Of a DNA stretch of 64,000 nt, positions 17,028 to 25,575 are shown one piece after another (position 1 is the first letter of the stretch; every line of letters begins with the position of its first letter). Origin of the DNA: Thermoguttaceae bacterium (lineage in GTDB: Bacteria; Planctomycetota; Planctomycetia; Pirellulales; Thermoguttaceae); assembly GCA_017434455.1 (NCBI GenBank), contig JAFRFG010000064.1:1-64000 (forward strand), in the 5' to 3' direction. The notes under the pieces were generated by a model. The model did not search any database and had not been told where the DNA came from. It saw nothing but the letters and a program-made list of their open reading frames with translations. Position numbers and translations under genes: made by a program.

Positions 17028-18347
17028 TCAGTTATCGAACAGATAGCGGTTGACGATGTTCTCGAAAAGCTCCTGGCGGCCCGAGACATTCGCGTCGGCG
17101 TTCCCCTTGGCCATCATGTAATCGAAGAGGGACTGGAACGATTCTTTCCCCGCCTCGATCGACGCGCCGATGCCGCTGTCCCACGACTGGTAGCGGGCGT
17201 TCTTCATCGCCTCCAGCTCACCGGAGGCGCGCATCGCCGCGGCGATCTTCAGCCCCTTGGCGAACGCGTCCATCCCGCCGATATGGGCGTAGAACAGATC
17301 GAGCGGCTCGAACGATTCGCGGCGGACCTTGGCGTCGAAGTTCAGACCGCCGGTGGTGAAGCCGCCGTACTTCATGATGACGAGCATCATCTTGGTCGTC
17401 ATGTAGACGTCGGTCGGGAACTGGTCGGTGTCCCAGCCGAGGAGGGTATCGCCGGCGTTGGCGTCGACCGAACCGAGGAACCCCTGCGAGGCGGCGTACT
17501 CCAGCTCGTGCTCGACGTTGTGGCCGGCGAGGGTGGCGTGGTTGGTCTCGATGTTCATTTTGACATCTTTTTCCAACCCATAGGCCCGCAGGAAGTTAAT
17601 GCAGGCGGCGCAGTCGAAGTCGTACTGGTGCTTCGTCGGTTCCTTCGGCTTCGGCTCGAAGTAGAACTGCCCGGTGAAGCCGATCTTCTTGGCGTAGTCG
17701 ACCGCCATGTGCATGAAGGCGGCCAGGTGCTCGGTCTCGCGCTTCATGTCGGTGTTCCAGATGCACTGGTAGCCCTCACGCCCTCCCCAGAAGGTATAGC
17801 CGGTGCCGCCGAGCTGTTTGGTCACCTCGATCGCCTTTTTCACCTGCGCGGCGGCGTAGGCGAACGCGTCGGCGTTGGGGCTGGTCGCGGCGCCGTGCAT
17901 AAAGCGGGGGTGATTGAAGAGGTTGGCCGTTCCCCAGAGCATCTTCACGCCGGTGCGCTGGGACTCTTCCTTAAAGACCTCGACCACCTGATCGAGGTTT
18001 TTGCAGCTCTCGGCGAAGGTCGCCCCTTCCGGCGCCACGTCTCGGTCGTGGAAGCAGTAGAACGGGATCGACATCTTTTCGAGGAACTCGAAGAAGACCC
18101 GGACCCGCTTGCGGGCGTTCTCGATCGAGTCGGTTCCGTCGTCCCAGGGACGGAGCATCGTCGCCGAACCGAACGGGTCGCTGCCGTTCATCCGCATCGT
18201 GTGCCAGAAGGCGCAGGCGAAGCGCAGATGATCGCGCATGGTCTTCCCCTCGACCTCCTCGTCGGGATTGTAGAAACGAAACGCCAGGGGATTGGTCGAT
18301 TTGGGACCCTCGAACGGGATTTTGGGGACCTGGAAGAATTCGGACAT
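17028..18347 (-). CDS. xylA: Xylose isomerase
   Basis: This enzyme converts D-xylose to D-xylulose in the cytoplasm, feeding the pentose phosphate pathway; a transketolase lies further along at 43 kb. The 439-residue length is that of class II XylA. The catalytic [10 protein letters not shown] is at 99-108 (H100, D103), the metal ligand and Lys region [10 protein letters not shown] at 231-240, followed by [12 protein letters not shown] and VDANAGD. The ATG at 18347 has a GGAG box 9 bases upstream. A longer frame to 18749 would run into proS. It starts 44 bases after the proS stop with no terminator between, so xylA is probably read through from the proS promoter. No xylulokinase is in the window. 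Confidence 0.97.
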   Translation of the reverse strand: MSEFFQVPKIPFEGPKSTNPLAFRFYNPDEEVEGKTMRDHLRFACAFWHTMRMNGSDPFGSATMLRPWDDGTDSIENARKRVRVFFEFLEKMSIPFYCFHDRDVAPEGATFAESCKNLDQVVEVFKEESQRTGVKMLWGTANLFNHPRFMHGAATSPNADAFAYAAAQVKKAIEVTKQLGGTGYTFWGGREGYQCIWNTDMKRETEHLAAFMHMAVDYAKKIGFTGQFYFEPKPKEPTKHQYDFDCAACINFLRAYGLEKDVKMNIETNHATLAGHNVEHELEYAASQGFLGSVDANAGDTLLGWDTDQFPTDVYMTTKMMLVIMKYGGFTTGGLNFDAKVRRESFEPLDLFYAHIGGMDAFAKGLKIAAAMRASGELEAMKNARYQSWDSGIGASIEAGKESFQSLFDYMMAKGNADANVSGRQELFENIVNRYLFDN

Positions 18348-18391
18348 CTTTCTTTTCTCCTTAGATATTACTGGAAGTGTGGGGGAAAAAC

Positions 18392-20173
18392 TTAGGCGTT
18401 CTGGCGTTTTTTCATCGCCTCGGCGAAGCGCTTGCCGCCGGCTTTTTCCTCGGCGATCAACGCGGCGATTTCTTTGGCGGCGGTTTCCAGCGGCAGGAGA
18501 ACCGGGTCTTTCTCCCAGCGCCACTTGACCTCGACTTTGCCCTCGGCCAGCGCCTTGGCGCCGATGGTCACCCGCAGCGGGAAACCGATCAGGTCGGAAT
18601 CTTTGAATTTCACGCCCGGGCGCTGGTCGCGGTCGTCGAGGATCACGTCGACCCCGAGGGCCAGAAGCTCGCTGTGGAGTTTCTCGGCGGCCTCGGCGCT
18701 GGCCGGATCGGTCACCTTGACCGGGCAGACATTGACCTCGTAGGGGCACACGGCGACCGGCCAGATCAGACCGGAATCGTCCCAGCTGGTTTCGGCCAGA
18801 CCGGCGATGATTCGGTTTACGCCGATGCCGTAGCAGCCCATAATGATCGTCTTTGGGGTCTCGCCGGTCTCGTCGAGGTAGTTGGCGGCGAGCGCCTTGG
18901 TGTATTTTGTGCCAAGTTTAAACACGTGCCCGACCTCGATGGCGTTTTTGATCGTCATCGTGTCGCCGCAGCGCGGGCAGATATCCCCCGCCTCGGCGTT
19001 GCGCAGATCGGCGAAGGTCTCGACCTCGAAATCACGTCCCAGGTTGACGTTGACACGGTGCTTGTCTTTCTTGTTCGCCCCGACGATGGCGTTCGACATG
19101 CCGCGGACGGTGTAGTCGGCGACGATGCGAACCTTCTGCGCCATGCCGACCGGGCCGGCGAAGCCGACCGGCGCGCCGGTGACCTTCTCGATCGTCTCGG
19201 GATCGGCCAGCTCGATCTTATCGGCGCCGAGGAGGCGGCGAAGCTTGTTTTCGTTCACATCGTGATCGCCTCGAACCAGGACGGCGACCGGCGTGCCGTC
19301 GGCGGTGTAGATGAGCGTCTTGATGAGCTTCTTCGGCTTGGCCTTGAGGAAGGCGCAGACCTGCTCGATGGTATGGGCCTCGGGGGTATCGATCTCGGCG
19401 GTCTCCTTGAGCGCGACTTCCGGATCGGGGCCGGCCGGGCCGGTCCCGCCGATTTCGGCCTTCTCGGTATTGGCCGAGTAGCCGCACTTGGGGCAGTGAA
19501 CGACTTTGTCCTCACCGTTGGCCGAGGGGATCATAAACTCGTGCGAGGCGTCGCCGCCGATCGGGCCCGACTCGGCCTCGACCGGGAGGAACGGAAGACC
19601 GCAGCGGGTGAAGGTCCGGCAGTAGGCGTTGTACATCGCCTCGTAGCGCTGGTTGAGCGATTCGATCGAGGTATGGAAACTGTAGGCGTCTTTCATCAAG
19701 AATTCGCTGGTGCGCAGAATCCCGAACTTCGGACGTTCCTCGTTGCGGAACTTCGTTTGGATTTGGTACAAAGTGATCGGAAGCTGGCGGTAGCTCGAAA
19801 TGTAGCGGCTGACCAGGTCGGTGATCTCTTCCTCGTGGGTGGGGCAGAAGACGACGGGAGTCTTTTTGCCGGCGCGGTTCAAGTCGGTCTTGATCAGGAC
19901 GTTGCCGAACGCCTCGACCCGGTTGGTCCGCTCATAGAGCGACTGGGGGCACAGGGCGGTGAGGTGAAGCTCCACGCAGCCGGCGGCGTTCATCTCTTCG
20001 CGAACGATCGAGACCGCCTTTTGAAGCGTCTTCCAGCCGAGGGGCAGATAGGAGTAGGCGCCGGCCATCACCTGTGAAATCAACCCGGCCCGGAGCATTA
20101 AAATATGACTCGGAATCTCCGCTCCGTCGGGGATCTCTTTCATTGTCGGGATAAGCGTCTGGGACCACTTCAT
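18392..20173 (-). CDS. proS: Prolyl-tRNA synthetase (bacterial type with editing insertion)
   Basis: This class II synthetase charges tRNA-Pro. The 593-residue length, and an INS/YbaK-type editing domain (about 230-390) between catalytic motifs 2 and 3, are those of the bacterial form. Visible landmarks are [39 protein letters not shown] and, after the insertion, [12 protein letters not shown] (motif 3). The C-terminal anticodon-binding domain begins near 475. Two CxxC pairs (CPKC, CPRC) flank the inserted region and may bind zinc. AAGGAG lies about 10 bases before the ATG. Pairing with xylA downstream is functionally odd and probably just operon drift. Confidence 0.97.
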   Translation of the reverse strand: MKWSQTLIPTMKEIPDGAEIPSHILMLRAGLISQVMAGAYSYLPLGWKTLQKAVSIVREEMNAAGCVELHLTALCPQSLYERTNRVEAFGNVLIKTDLNRAGKKTPVVFCPTHEEEITDLVSRYISSYRQLPITLYQIQTKFRNEERPKFGILRTSEFLMKDAYSFHTSIESLNQRYEAMYNAYCRTFTRCGLPFLPVEAESGPIGGDASHEFMIPSANGEDKVVHCPKCGYSANTEKAEIGGTGPAGPDPEVALKETAEIDTPEAHTIEQVCAFLKAKPKKLIKTLIYTADGTPVAVLVRGDHDVNENKLRRLLGADKIELADPETIEKVTGAPVGFAGPVGMAQKVRIVADYTVRGMSNAIVGANKKDKHRVNVNLGRDFEVETFADLRNAEAGDICPRCGDTMTIKNAIEVGHVFKLGTKYTKALAANYLDETGETPKTIIMGCYGIGVNRIIAGLAETSWDDSGLIWPVAVCPYEVNVCPVKVTDPASAEAAEKLHSELLALGVDVILDDRDQRPGVKFKDSDLIGFPLRVTIGAKALAEGKVEVKWRWEKDPVLLPLETAAKEIAALIAEEKAGGKRFAEAMKKRQNA

Positions 20174-20231
20174 TTCTCTTAGACTCCTTGAGGTAGGTTT
20201 ATCGGTTGATGATCGGTTGATATTTTTTTTG

Positions 20232-20237
20232 ATTATA
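20232..20237 (-). promoter_or_regulatory. Candidate -10 element of the proS-xylA unit
   Basis: A perfect TATAAT on the reverse strand lies about 59 bases before the proS ATG in an AT-rich stretch. The -35 is weak (TTCTTT with a 16-base spacer). Confidence 0.45.
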
Positions 20238-20332
20238 GCGGAAATATCTTCGGAAAGAACTTATTTTCGCGCCAAGCCGGCTGTTTGGCAAGGGACTTGC
20301 CCCGCCGGGGGAGCTTTTCATTCAAAGAGTGC

Positions 20333-20689
20333 TCAGCCCAAAGAGCGGGAGGCGATAAGCGCCACGGCGCTTCCGGCGATATTCTCTTTGAGGACATCCC
20401 CCATTTTGACCGGCAGCGTGACCGTGATGGCGCGAATCTCATCCATCGCCGGGGAGAGGAGCCCCTTGGGGATCGCCGTTTGGGTTCGGACCGGGAGCAT
20501 CTCGGGGAAGGGGGCCCCGTCGGCGGTGCGGACCGCAACGGTCGAGGTGAGGACCCGGACCGGGTGGCACGCCTCGGCCAGGCCGTACGTTTCCCCGCGG
20601 GGGCAGAGATTGCCGGCGACGGTTTTTTTCTCGGGATCGACCTCGAGCCGACAGCCGCGAGGGCAGGTGATACAGGTAAATGTGACCAT
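20333..20689 (-). CDS. DUF1667 protein, third member of an anaerobic glycerol-3-phosphate dehydrogenase-type set
   Basis: This small protein of 118 residues has four conserved cysteines, CxxCxxxC (C6, C9, C13) plus C29 in NLCPRG, a likely metal or Fe-S site. DUF1667 genes are characteristically found beside GlpA-like and GlpB-like flavoproteins, as here, and are thought to form part of that electron-transfer unit. The biochemical role is not established. It starts 21 bases after the GlpB-like stop with GAGG 8 bases before the ATG, so it is the last gene of the operon. The 159-base gap to proS shows no clear terminator. Confidence 0.85.
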   Translation of the reverse strand: MVTFTCITCPRGCRLEVDPEKKTVAGNLCPRGETYGLAEACHPVRVLTSTVAVRTADGAPFPEMLPVRTQTAIPKGLLSPAMDEIRAITVTLPVKMGDVLKENIAGSAVALIASRSLG

Positions 20690-20710
20690 CGGGAAACCTC
20701 GGCTAAGAAT

Positions 20711-22006
20711 TCACTCCTCGACTTCGAACGTGTACGAGTCACCCCCAGCGATCATCTGTTTGGTGACGGTCAGTTCCTCCATTTCGGCCGGGGCCAGCCG
20801 GGGACGCTTCCAGCGCTTGATAACCGTCCCTTCGGCGTCTTTCATGACGATCACCCCGTCGGGCTTCGGCTGGCGCACCCGCATAAAGACGGTGAACGAC
20901 TGCGGCGCGGCGGCGCGCTCGACCATATGGGGGACGGTGTAGCCGATCCCTTGGCCCGGGACAAAGCTGACCGACTCCTCGGCCGTTGTTTGTCCGGCGC
21001 CGGCCAGGTACGCCGCGGCCCCTTTTCCCGCGCGGGCCGCCTCGCCGGTGACGAAGTCGACCAGGTCGTGAACGTGCAGGACATTGCCGCAGGCAAACAG
21101 CCCCGGGATACTCGTCTGGCGGTCTTCGGAGACCAGCGGCCCGCCGGTGCGCGGATCGATCGCCGCGCCGGCCAGACGGGTCAGTTCGTTTTCGGGGATC
21201 AGCCCGACCGACAGAAGGAGGGTATCACAGGCGTAGGTCTTTTCGGTCCCGGGGATCGGCACGCGGTTGGCGTCGACCTCGGAAATGGTGACCTCTTCCA
21301 AGCGGCCGTGACCTTTGATATCGGTGACGGTATGCGACAGATAAAGCGGGACGTTGAAGTCGTTGAGGCACTGGGCGATATTGCGGGCCAGGCCGTTGGA
21401 GTACGGCATCAGCTCGACGACACACAGGACCTTGGCCCCCTCGAGCGTCAGGCGGCGGGCCATAATCAGGCCGATGTCGCCCGAACCGAGGATCACCGCC
21501 CGCTTTCCGACCGAGAACCCCTCGCGGTTGATCAGCCGCTGCGCCGTTCCGGCGGTAAAGACCCCCGAGGGACGGTCCCCCGGGATGCCGATCGCCCCGC
21601 GGGTTCGCTCGCGGCACCCCATCGCCAGGATGACGCTTTTGGCCTCGATCGTCTGATCGCCGAACAGCGGACCGAGGATATGGAGGCGAAACGGCGCCCC
21701 TTCCCGCGGGGCGGGCGGCTCGATATCGAGAACCATCGTCTCGAGCCGAATCGGAATCCCGCGCTCGGCGGCCTGACGAACAAACCGCTCGGCGTACTCC
21801 GGGCCGGTGAGTTCCTCGCCGAAGACGTGCAGCCCGAAACCGTTGTGGATGCACTGATTGAGGATCCCCCCCGGCTCTTTGTCCCGCTCCAGGAGGAGGA
21901 TATCGCGCACGCCGCTGTCATAGGCGGCCACGGCGGCGGCAAGGCCCGCCGGCCCCGCGCCGACGATCGCCAGATCGACCGTGAGTTTTTCAGTATTTTG
22001 TGTCAC
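20711..22006 (-). CDS. FAD/NAD(P)-dependent oxidoreductase, GlpB-like subunit
   Basis: The protein has 431 residues and a pyridine-nucleotide-disulfide-type two-dinucleotide-fold layout: FAD-binding GAGPAG at 16-21, then GGILNQCIHNGFGL, the second dinucleotide fold ILGSGDIG in mid-protein, and FACGNVLHVHDLVDFV near the C-terminal FAD contact. It belongs to the flavoprotein family that accompanies GlpA-like dehydrogenases and DUF1667 proteins and probably passes electrons from glycerol-3-phosphate oxidation. The start is GTG at 22006, preceded by a strong AAGGAGG 6-7 bases upstream. The last base of the previous gene's TAG is the first base of this GTG, so the two are translationally coupled. 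Confidence 0.88.
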   Translation of the reverse strand: MTQNTEKLTVDLAIVGAGPAGLAAAVAAYDSGVRDILLLERDKEPGGILNQCIHNGFGLHVFGEELTGPEYAERFVRQAAERGIPIRLETMVLDIEPPAPREGAPFRLHILGPLFGDQTIEAKSVILAMGCRERTRGAIGIPGDRPSGVFTAGTAQRLINREGFSVGKRAVILGSGDIGLIMARRLTLEGAKVLCVVELMPYSNGLARNIAQCLNDFNVPLYLSHTVTDIKGHGRLEEVTISEVDANRVPIPGTEKTYACDTLLLSVGLIPENELTRLAGAAIDPRTGGPLVSEDRQTSIPGLFACGNVLHVHDLVDFVTGEAARAGKGAAAYLAGAGQTTAEESVSFVPGQGIGYTVPHMVERAAAPQSFTVFMRVRQPKPDGVIVMKDAEGTVIKRWKRPRLAPAEMEELTVTKQMIAGGDSYTFEVEE

Positions 22007-23511
22007 TAGTCGCCTCCTTGAACCGGTCCCCGGGAGCCGAGAATGATCGACGAACCGGCTTTGTCCTGAAGTATCTCGCGCTGATCTTTCCCCAGCTCGC
22101 GGGCGAGGATCTCCAGCACGCGGACCGAGCAGAAGCCCCCCTGACAGCGGCCGCTGCCCGGGCGGCAGCGCCGCTTGACCCCGTCGAGCGTCGTGGCGCC
22201 GACGGGGCGGCGGATCGACTCGATGATCTCCCCCTCGGTAATCGACTCGCAGCGGCAGACGATCCGCCCGTACGCACTATCGCGCGCGGCCAGGGCCCGA
22301 CGCTGCTCAGGTGGGAGCGACAGGAAATGGGTCTCGTGACGGTTGGGATTGAAATCTTTCTTTTCGACCAGATCCAATCCCGCGTCGGCCAGCAGGTCGC
22401 GCGCCGCCAGGGCGATGGCCGGGGCGCTGGTGAGCCCCGGCGATTTAATCCCCGCCAGGTCGAAGAACCCCTTCTGATCGGGGGCTTCCTCGATGATAAA
22501 GTCGTCCCGGGTCGAGACCGCCCGCAGCCCCGCGAAGTTGCGGATCGAGTCGCGCCAGGAGATCGCCTCGGTAATGCGCCCCGCCCCGGCGCGCACCTCG
22601 GCCAGCCCCGCGGCGGTCACGGCGGTATCGTCGCGGGCGATGCCGTCCTGCGCGTTCGGGCCGGCGATTAAGTTGCCGTGCACCGTCGGGGAGACGAGGA
22701 TCCCCTTGCCGAGTTTCCCCGGGCAGACAAAGATGGTCCGGTCGAACAAAGCCCCCTGCGACTTGTCGAAGACGTAGTACTCTCCCCGGCGGGGACGGAT
22801 CTCGAACGTCGGCCGGGCGATGAGGTTGTGGACCTTATCGGCGTTGATCCCCGCGGCGTTGACGACGAACCGCGCGGTGATCGTCCGCCGGTCGGCGGCG
22901 GCGACGGTGAAGGGGCCGTTTTCGGCGCGTGAGATCGCCGCCGTGTCGAAGTTCAGCAGAAGCACTCCCCCGTTGACGACACCGTTTTCCGCCAGGGCGG
23001 TGGTCAGTTCGTAGGGGCCGACGATCCCGCCGGTCGCAGCCAGCAACGCGCCGCGAACCGCGCTGGTTAAATTCGGCTCCAGCGCCCTGGCCGAGGCGGC
23101 GTCGAGAATCTCCAGTTGCTCCACGCCGTTGGCGCGGCCGTTGTCGTACAGCGCCCTGATGACCGGGAGCTCCTCGTCGCTGAACGCGCAGATCAGCGAA
23201 CCGTTTTGAACGAACGGGACATCGAGCTGACGGCACAGCTCGGGAAACATTCGGTTCCCCGCCGTGTTGAATCGGGCCATCGCCGTGCCGGCCTTCGGGT
23301 CACAGCCGCAGTGGACGATCGCCGAGTTCGCCCGGCTGGCTCCCAGGGCGACATCGTTTTCGCGCTCAAGAAGGACCACCTTGATTTGGTAGCGCGACAG
23401 TTCGCGAAACAGCGCCGCGCCGACGATCCCCGCGCCGATGACGGCGACGTCGAAATCGTTTTTCGCCCGGCCATTTGAGGAAGGGTTTGATGAAGGGGAA
23501 GCGGATGTCAT
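22006..23511 (-). CDS. FAD-dependent glycerol-3-phosphate dehydrogenase-like protein with BFD-type Fe-S domain (GlpA-like)
   Basis: The protein has 501 residues. An N-terminal DAO-fold FAD site (GAGIVG at 26-31) is followed by a dehydrogenase core with NAAGINAD. The C-terminal BFD-like [2Fe-2S] domain carries cysteines 419, 421, 449, 456 and 461 (CRCES and CRPGSGRCQGGFC). The core with a BFD tail is that of anaerobic GlpA. It should oxidise sn-glycerol-3-phosphate to dihydroxyacetone phosphate, although some relatives act on other 2-hydroxy acids. No membrane anchor is visible. It starts 6 bases after the stop of the GNAT gene and overlaps the next gene by one base, so it sits in the middle of a tight operon. 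No glycerol kinase or facilitator is seen. Confidence 0.87.
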   Translation of the reverse strand: MTSASPSSNPSSNGRAKNDFDVAVIGAGIVGAALFRELSRYQIKVVLLERENDVALGASRANSAIVHCGCDPKAGTAMARFNTAGNRMFPELCRQLDVPFVQNGSLICAFSDEELPVIRALYDNGRANGVEQLEILDAASARALEPNLTSAVRGALLAATGGIVGPYELTTALAENGVVNGGVLLLNFDTAAISRAENGPFTVAAADRRTITARFVVNAAGINADKVHNLIARPTFEIRPRRGEYYVFDKSQGALFDRTIFVCPGKLGKGILVSPTVHGNLIAGPNAQDGIARDDTAVTAAGLAEVRAGAGRITEAISWRDSIRNFAGLRAVSTRDDFIIEEAPDQKGFFDLAGIKSPGLTSAPAIALAARDLLADAGLDLVEKKDFNPNRHETHFLSLPPEQRRALAARDSAYGRIVCRCESITEGEIIESIRRPVGATTLDGVKRRCRPGSGRCQGGFCSVRVLEILARELGKDQREILQDKAGSSIILGSRGPVQGGD

Positions 23512-23517
23512 CTGTCG

Positions 23518-24666
23518 TTATCGCTGTTCGATGGCCGCCTGGTCGATCGCCCGGTCGTAGACGCGGTAGGTCTTGGATCGCTTGGCGCCGCCGCGCTCCA
23601 GCGCGCCGCGGGAGAACTGGTTCGATTCGAGAACCCACGAGAATTCGGCCTCTTGAATCCCCCACTCGAGAGTCTTGGGAACCAGCTCGTTGACCAAAAC
23701 CAGCCCGAGCCCGAGCATCTGATATTCGGGAAGGACGTTCGTGCTGAGGATGCGCATCCGCTTGATCTTATCTTTGCGGCGCAGGAGCTTAATGAACCCG
23801 AACGGGAACAGACGCCCTTTTATCGCGCGGATGCGGGGGTTGTAGTCGGGGAGGCAAAACGCCGCGCCGATGAGCTTGCCTTCCAGTTCCACACCGATCA
23901 CCAGCTCGGGGACCATCAGGAACTTCAGCCCGAACGCCAGGGTCTTTAATTCCGCGTCGGAGTAGGGGACGAACCCCCAGGTATTGGAGAGGGAACGGTT
24001 GTAGATCGTCAGGAACTGCTCGACGTCCCGCTGAAAATGCTTGACGTCGACCTTGCGCAGCACCACGCCGGTTCGCTCGCGGATCCGCTCGCACTTATCG
24101 AGGTAATTGTCGCGGACCGACGGGAGCATATCGATGCTCCCCCAGAAGGAGTAGAGATCCTGCGCCTTGGTGAACCCCCAGCCCTCCACGAGCTTTTCGT
24201 AGTAGGGAGGGTTATAGGTCATCATAAAGTAGGGGGAGGAGTCGAACCCTTGGATCAGCAGCCCGACGGTATGGTTCATCGAGGGGTTCATCGGGCCGCG
24301 GATGGTCGTGCACCCCTTGGCTTTGAGCCAGGCGGCCGCCGCGTCGAACAGGGCGTTGGCGACGGCCTGGTCGTCGACGCACTCGAAGAAGCCGAAGAAG
24401 CCGACCCCGTCGTTGTAGCGTTCGAGGTGCCCGACGTTGTAGATCGCGGCGATTCTCCCGACGACTTCTTTGCCGCGCAGCGCCAGGAAGGTCTGAACGC
24501 GGTTGCGTTCGTAGAACGGGGTCTTTTTGAATCCGACCAGTTCCTTTTCGTCCATACGGATGGCGGGGATCCAGTAGGGGTCGTCTTTGTAGAGCTTCCA
24601 TGGAAGGTTCAGAAAGGCGCGACGCTTCCAGAAGCCCCTCGGTTCGATGATCCTAATCTCATCCAT
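23518..24666 (-). CDS. GNAT-fold acyltransferase-like protein of unknown substrate
   Basis: The protein has 382 residues. The opening FLNLPWKLYKDDPYWIP, the FFGFFE and GCTTIRGPMNPSMNH segments, and the C-terminal LSTNVLPEYQMLGLGLVLVNEL (the latter resembling the acetyl-CoA-binding region) identify a family of large GNAT-like proteins. These are common in planctomycetes and proteobacteria and have sometimes been labelled dATP pyrophosphohydrolase without good reason. No function is established to my knowledge. The ATG at 24666 has AGGGA about 8 bases upstream; a longer upstream frame has no coding character. It ends 6 bases before the GlpA-like start, so it may share that operon, but the functional link is unknown. 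Confidence 0.75.
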   Translation of the reverse strand: MDEIRIIEPRGFWKRRAFLNLPWKLYKDDPYWIPAIRMDEKELVGFKKTPFYERNRVQTFLALRGKEVVGRIAAIYNVGHLERYNDGVGFFGFFECVDDQAVANALFDAAAAWLKAKGCTTIRGPMNPSMNHTVGLLIQGFDSSPYFMMTYNPPYYEKLVEGWGFTKAQDLYSFWGSIDMLPSVRDNYLDKCERIRERTGVVLRKVDVKHFQRDVEQFLTIYNRSLSNTWGFVPYSDAELKTLAFGLKFLMVPELVIGVELEGKLIGAAFCLPDYNPRIRAIKGRLFPFGFIKLLRRKDKIKRMRILSTNVLPEYQMLGLGLVLVNELVPKTLEWGIQEAEFSWVLESNQFSRGALERGGAKRSKTYRVYDRAIDQAAIEQR

Positions 24667-24730
24667 TGGTACTTTCCCTTGTGAATCGGTTTCCCGCTTG
24701 TCCCCCGTTAAAGAATGAAAAAACGCGCTT

Positions 24731-25255
24731 TTAACCGCCGTATCGATTGAACCAGGCGCGTTTGTCAAAGGGGAGCTTCTCGCGCTGCGTGACTGGCTGT
24801 TCCGGTCGGCCGACCGGCAGAACGATCTGAACGTTCTTCCCCTTGGGGACCGCCAGGAGGGCGGCGATTTTTTCGGCGATCCCGCCGACACGCAGGATAC
24901 CGTCAAGCCAGACGCTGGCCCAGCCGCCGTCGGCGATCGCCAGAAGGATATTTTCGGTCGCCGCGGCGGCGTCTTCTTTATAGAACGACATCGAGCCGTA
25001 GGCGGGGGTCTGGTCGGCGACCACGACAATGACCGCGCCGGCTTGATTGATGTAATCTTTCCCCGTGATGGCGGCGATTTGGCGCACCAGCTGTTCCTCG
25101 TCGACAATGACGAACGATGTGGTCTGGGCGTTGCACCCCGACGGGGCGGCGATCCCCGCTTCGACAATGTTCTGAAGTTCTTGGCGCGGGATTTTCTCTC
25201 CGGTGAACGGACCGCGGAAGCTGCCGCGCTTTTTAATGACGTCGCTAAACTCCAT
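24731..25255 (-). CDS. Nitroreductase-family FMN oxidoreductase
   Basis: The protein has 174 residues, a normal size for the family. The N-terminal KRGSFRGPFTGEKIP resembles the phosphate-binding RRSxR element of nitroreductases, followed by GIAAPSGCNAQTTSF and the central ENILLAIADGGWASVWL helix. Such proteins reduce nitro compounds, quinones or enones with NAD(P)H through FMN; some have turned into dehalogenases or flavin-destructing enzymes. GGAGG 4-6 bases before the ATG and an extended -10 promoter mark the start. It is the first gene of the reverse-strand run that continues into the GNAT and GlpA/GlpB genes, with a 64-base gap before the GNAT start. Confidence 0.85.
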   Translation of the reverse strand: MEFSDVIKKRGSFRGPFTGEKIPRQELQNIVEAGIAAPSGCNAQTTSFVIVDEEQLVRQIAAITGKDYINQAGAVIVVVADQTPAYGSMSFYKEDAAAATENILLAIADGGWASVWLDGILRVGGIAEKIAALLAVPKGKNVQIVLPVGRPEQPVTQREKLPFDKRAWFNRYGG

Positions 25256-25287
25256 GGAACCCTCCTGTTTTTACGATTACCCCGATA

Positions 25288-25296
25288 AGTATACCA
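25288..25296 (-). promoter_or_regulatory. Extended -10 promoter of the nitroreductase gene
   Basis: TGGTATACT on the reverse strand is an extended -10 (TGn plus TATACT). It ends 32 bases before the start codon. No good -35 is seen. Confidence 0.45.
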
Positions 25297-25363
25297 CTTT
25301 TGGGGCTCCTCTCCTAGACGCGATTGGCTTCCGGCCGGGGTGTCCGGCCGAGGGGGCATCGAC

Positions 25364-25392
25364 TTGACCATTACCGGCGCTGCTCCTATAAT
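25364..25392 (+). promoter_or_regulatory. Promoter of tRNA-Ser
   Basis: TTGACC (25364-25369) and consensus TATAAT (25387-25392) have a 17-base spacer. The tRNA begins 18 bases after the -10. This is among the strongest promoters in the window. Confidence 0.8.
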
Positions 25393-25410
25393 CGGGGGCG
25401 TGTGTGTCTC

Positions 25411-25497
25411 GGATGGGTACCCAAGTGGTTGAAGGGACCGGTCTTGAAAACCGGCGACGGTTTGCGCCGTCCGTGGGTTCGAATCCCACCTCATCCG
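25411..25497 (+). tRNA. tRNA-Ser(UGA)
   Basis: Acceptor stem GGATGGG pairs with CTCATCC (one G-T). The D arm is ACCCAAGTGGTTGAAGGG, the anticodon loop CTTGAAA gives anticodon TGA, and a long variable arm (CGACGG...CCGTC type) and TTCGAAT T-loop follow. Discriminator G at 25497 is expected for serine. The long variable arm is the class II feature of tRNA-Ser. CCA is not encoded. Confidence 0.97.
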
Positions 25498-25575
25498 TTT
25501 CTGTCCTTAAAGAGCGCTCGCGGGGTTCGCCGTCCCATCGATAATATGTGACGCGGCTTTTTTCGACGCGAGGAG

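Noticed and set aside
18377-22009. Two very long forward frames (566 and 574 codons) opposite proS and the GlpB-like gene
   Set aside because: Antisense to convincing genes; composition is Arg/Asp/Gly-rich shadow sequence.
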